The position numbers were made by a program, and so were the translations under genes. Shown piece by piece: positions 6,240-7,522 of a DNA stretch of 7,522 nucleotides (the stretch's first letter is position 1; each line of letters starts with the position of its first letter). This DNA comes from Acidimicrobiia bacterium (GTDB lineage: Bacteria > Actinomycetota > Acidimicrobiia > Spongiisociales > UBA5794), in contig JACDBE010000276.1 in NCBI GenBank assembly GCA_013695075.1, positions 1-7,522 of the forward strand, written 5' to 3'. Under the pieces are notes generated by a model. The model worked only from the letters and a program-made list of their open reading frames with translations, had not been told where the DNA came from and searched no databases.

Positions 6240-6366
6240 GCGGGAGGGGGGAGGGTCCCCCAGGACGCGGCCCTGGGCGCGGGAGGTTGTCGGGCCGGCA
6301 AAGCCGGCCCTCGGGCGGCGCACCCTCCCGCGCAGCCATCCCTCCCGCTTCTGTTTCCGGGAAACA
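6239..6366. terminator. Nested inverted repeats between convergent yggT and ileS, probable terminator or structured RNA
   Basis: This 158-base gene-free interval (6240-6397) contains several perfect stems. An outer 10-bp pair joins AGCGGGAGGG (6239-6248) with CCCTCCCGCT (6340-6349). A middle 10-bp pair joins GCGCGGGAGG (6277-6286) with CCTCCCGCGC (6324-6333). An inner 8-bp hairpin is GGGCCGGC (6292-6299), loop AAA, GCCGGCCC (6303-6310). A side hairpin pairs CCCAGG (6259-6264) with CCTGGG (6272-6277), its last base competing with the middle stem. A separate small hairpin is TGTTTC-CGG-GAAACA (6352-6366). The outer stem is followed on the plus strand by the T-rich TTCTGTTT (6349-6356). Other stems lack a T run, as is frequent in GC-rich genomes. 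The position between convergent genes suggests termination in both directions. The outer stem starts within the yggT stop codon. Confidence 0.6.
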
Positions 6367-6397
6367 AGAAAGGGGAGCGGCAACGGTCGGTTAGGGA

Positions 6398-7522
6398 CTA
6401 CGCCGTCGGGGTTACGGTTAGGAGCAGGGGGGCGGTGCCGATCTCGGTTCCTTCGCCGGGGTCGGCGGTGCGGGTGAGTGCGGTTGCCAGTACCTCGGCG
6501 GCGATGAGGTCGTGGTGGCGGGCGATGGCCTCGGCCAGGTTGGGGTCGGGGGTGTCCCAGCGCACCTCGATGCGGTCGGTGACGGCCAGGCCGAGTTGGC
6601 GGCGCATGGACTGGATCTTGCTGATGACGTCCCGGGCCTGGCCCTCGGTCACCAGTGCCGGGTCGAGGGCGACATCGAGCGCCACGCACAGCGCCCCCTC
6701 GGCCCCCACGATGCGGCCGGGCAACGCCTGGCGGCGGACGAGGACGTCGTCGGGGCCGATGGCCTCGCCGGCGACGGTGAGCGTCTCGCCGGCCGCCAGC
6801 CGAGCCACCGCCTCGTGGTCGAGGGCTTCGATGGCTGCGGCGACCGCTCGGGTCCGGGCTCCCAGACGCCGGCCGAGCAGCCGGAAGTTGGCCTTGGCCG
6901 CCAGCTCCACCACGGCGGTCTCGTCGTCGTCGACGAGCACGGCGCGCACGTTGAGTTCCTCGGCGATGAGGTCGCGGTGTGTCTGCACGGCGTCACGGGC
7001 GGCGACGTCCCGGGTGGCCACCGTCACCGACGGCAGCGGCTGGCGCACCCGTAGCTGGTGGTGCTTGCGCAGCGAATGCCCCATGGTGACCACCGCCCGG
7101 ACCACCGCCATGTCGGCCTCGAGCCTGGTGTCGATCAACAAGGCATCGCTCACCGGGTAGTCGGTGTGGTGGATGCTCGCCGGTGCCGCCGGGTCGACCG
7201 GGCGCACCAGCACCTGGTACAGGTGCTCGGTGACGAACGGGAGCAGCGGGGCCGCCACCTTGGAGAAGGTGACCAGCACCTCATACAGGGTGGCGAAGGC
7301 GGCCAACTTGTCGGCGTCGTCTGTGCCGGTGCGGCCGCTCCAAAAACGGCGCCGGGAGCGGCGGATGTACCAGTTGGTCAGCTCGTCGACAAACCCCAGG
7401 ATCGGCGAGATGACGGCGAACAGCCGGTATCCCTCCATCTCGGCGTTCACCGAGGCGATGAGCGACTGCAACACCGACACGATCCAGCGGTCCAGCTCGG
7501 GACGTTCCTCCAAGGGCGGCGC
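6398..7522 (-). CDS. ileS: Isoleucyl-tRNA synthetase, C-terminal part (type 2, truncated by window edge)
   Basis: IleRS charges tRNA-Ile with isoleucine in the cytoplasm. The frame enters from the right edge and ends with TAG (complement of 6398-6400), giving 374 residues, about the last third of a protein usually near 1,040 residues. The catalytic HIGH and KMSKS motifs and the editing domain lie outside. Visible are the start of the anticodon-binding region ELDRWIVSVLQSLI, the motif LTNWYIRRSRRRFW, APLLPFVTEHLYQVL, LRKHHQLRVRQPL and NVRAVLVDD, and a C-terminal domain with VTEGQARDVISKIQSMRRQLGL. This pattern is that of the eukaryote-like type 2 enzyme. Only one cysteine is present in the visible part, so the C-terminal zinc finger of type 1 IleRS is absent. 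The Leu codon TTG at 7511-7513 is internal, not a start. The gene converges on yggT. Confidence 0.96.
   Translation of the reverse strand, partial: APPLEERPELDRWIVSVLQSLIASVNAEMEGYRLFAVISPILGFVDELTNWYIRRSRRRFWSGRTGTDDADKLAAFATLYEVLVTFSKVAAPLLPFVTEHLYQVLVRPVDPAAPASIHHTDYPVSDALLIDTRLEADMAVVRAVVTMGHSLRKHHQLRVRQPLPSVTVATRDVAARDAVQTHRDLIAEELNVRAVLVDDDETAVVELAAKANFRLLGRRLGARTRAVAAAIEALDHEAVARLAAGETLTVAGEAIGPDDVLVRRQALPGRIVGAEGALCVALDVALDPALVTEGQARDVISKIQSMRRQLGLAVTDRIEVRWDTPDPNLAEAIARHHDLIAAEVLATALTRTADPGEGTEIGTAPLLLTVTPTA

Noticed and set aside
4914..6689. 591-codon open frame on the minus strand antisense to yggS, sepF, yggT and the end of ileS
   Set aside because: Its product is low-complexity Arg/Pro/Gly/His sequence with no recognisable domain and it runs through four well-supported genes; long antisense frames are expected at this GC content.
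1..7522. CRISPR arrays, tRNA or rRNA genes, insertion sequences
   Set aside because: None seen; the window is filled by conserved core genes with no transposase, regularly spaced repeats or cloverleaf-like segment.

Overview
The window is a GC-rich stretch of the division and cell-wall (dcw) cluster. The organism is most probably a member of the Actinomycetota. Three things point there: the gene order murC-murB-ftsQ-ftsZ-pgeF-yggS-sepF-yggT, the absence of an ftsA between ftsQ and ftsZ with a sepF downstream instead, and a zinc-finger-less (type 2, eukaryote-like) isoleucyl-tRNA synthetase. A deep-branching lineage such as Acidimicrobiia is a guess from the general look of the proteins and cannot be fixed from sequence alone.

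Layout. Bases 1-1145 hold the end of murC (5' end outside the window). It is followed with overlapping stop/start codons by murB (1145-2056) and ftsQ (2053-2853). After a 35-base gap with a good ribosome binding site comes ftsZ (2889-3956). A compact pgeF (3973-4602) follows, overlapped by the PLP-binding homeostasis gene yggS (about 4584-5252), then sepF (5310-5939) and the small membrane protein gene yggT (5976-6239). All eight genes are on the plus strand, with overlaps or gaps of at most 57 bases, so they look like one transcription unit. Bases 6240-6397 carry no gene but contain a large set of nested inverted repeats, probably a terminator. From 6398 to the right edge the C-terminal third of ileS runs convergently on the minus strand.

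How the genes work together. MurC and MurB make the peptidoglycan precursor in the cytoplasm. PgeF is thought to remove mis-made precursors carrying serine in place of alanine. FtsZ forms the division ring, SepF ties it to the membrane in organisms lacking FtsA, FtsQ links the ring to septal wall synthesis, and YggT is a small membrane protein that travels with this group. YggS handles pyridoxal phosphate balance. IleS is a housekeeping neighbour.

This is mostly a conserved core region and I found no evidence of a wholly new system. The most unusual items are a 14-base duplication that creates a five-codon leader ORF overlapping the yggT start, the nested inverted repeats between yggT and ileS, the absence of divIVA/wag31 from its usual place after yggT, and a short FtsZ linker.
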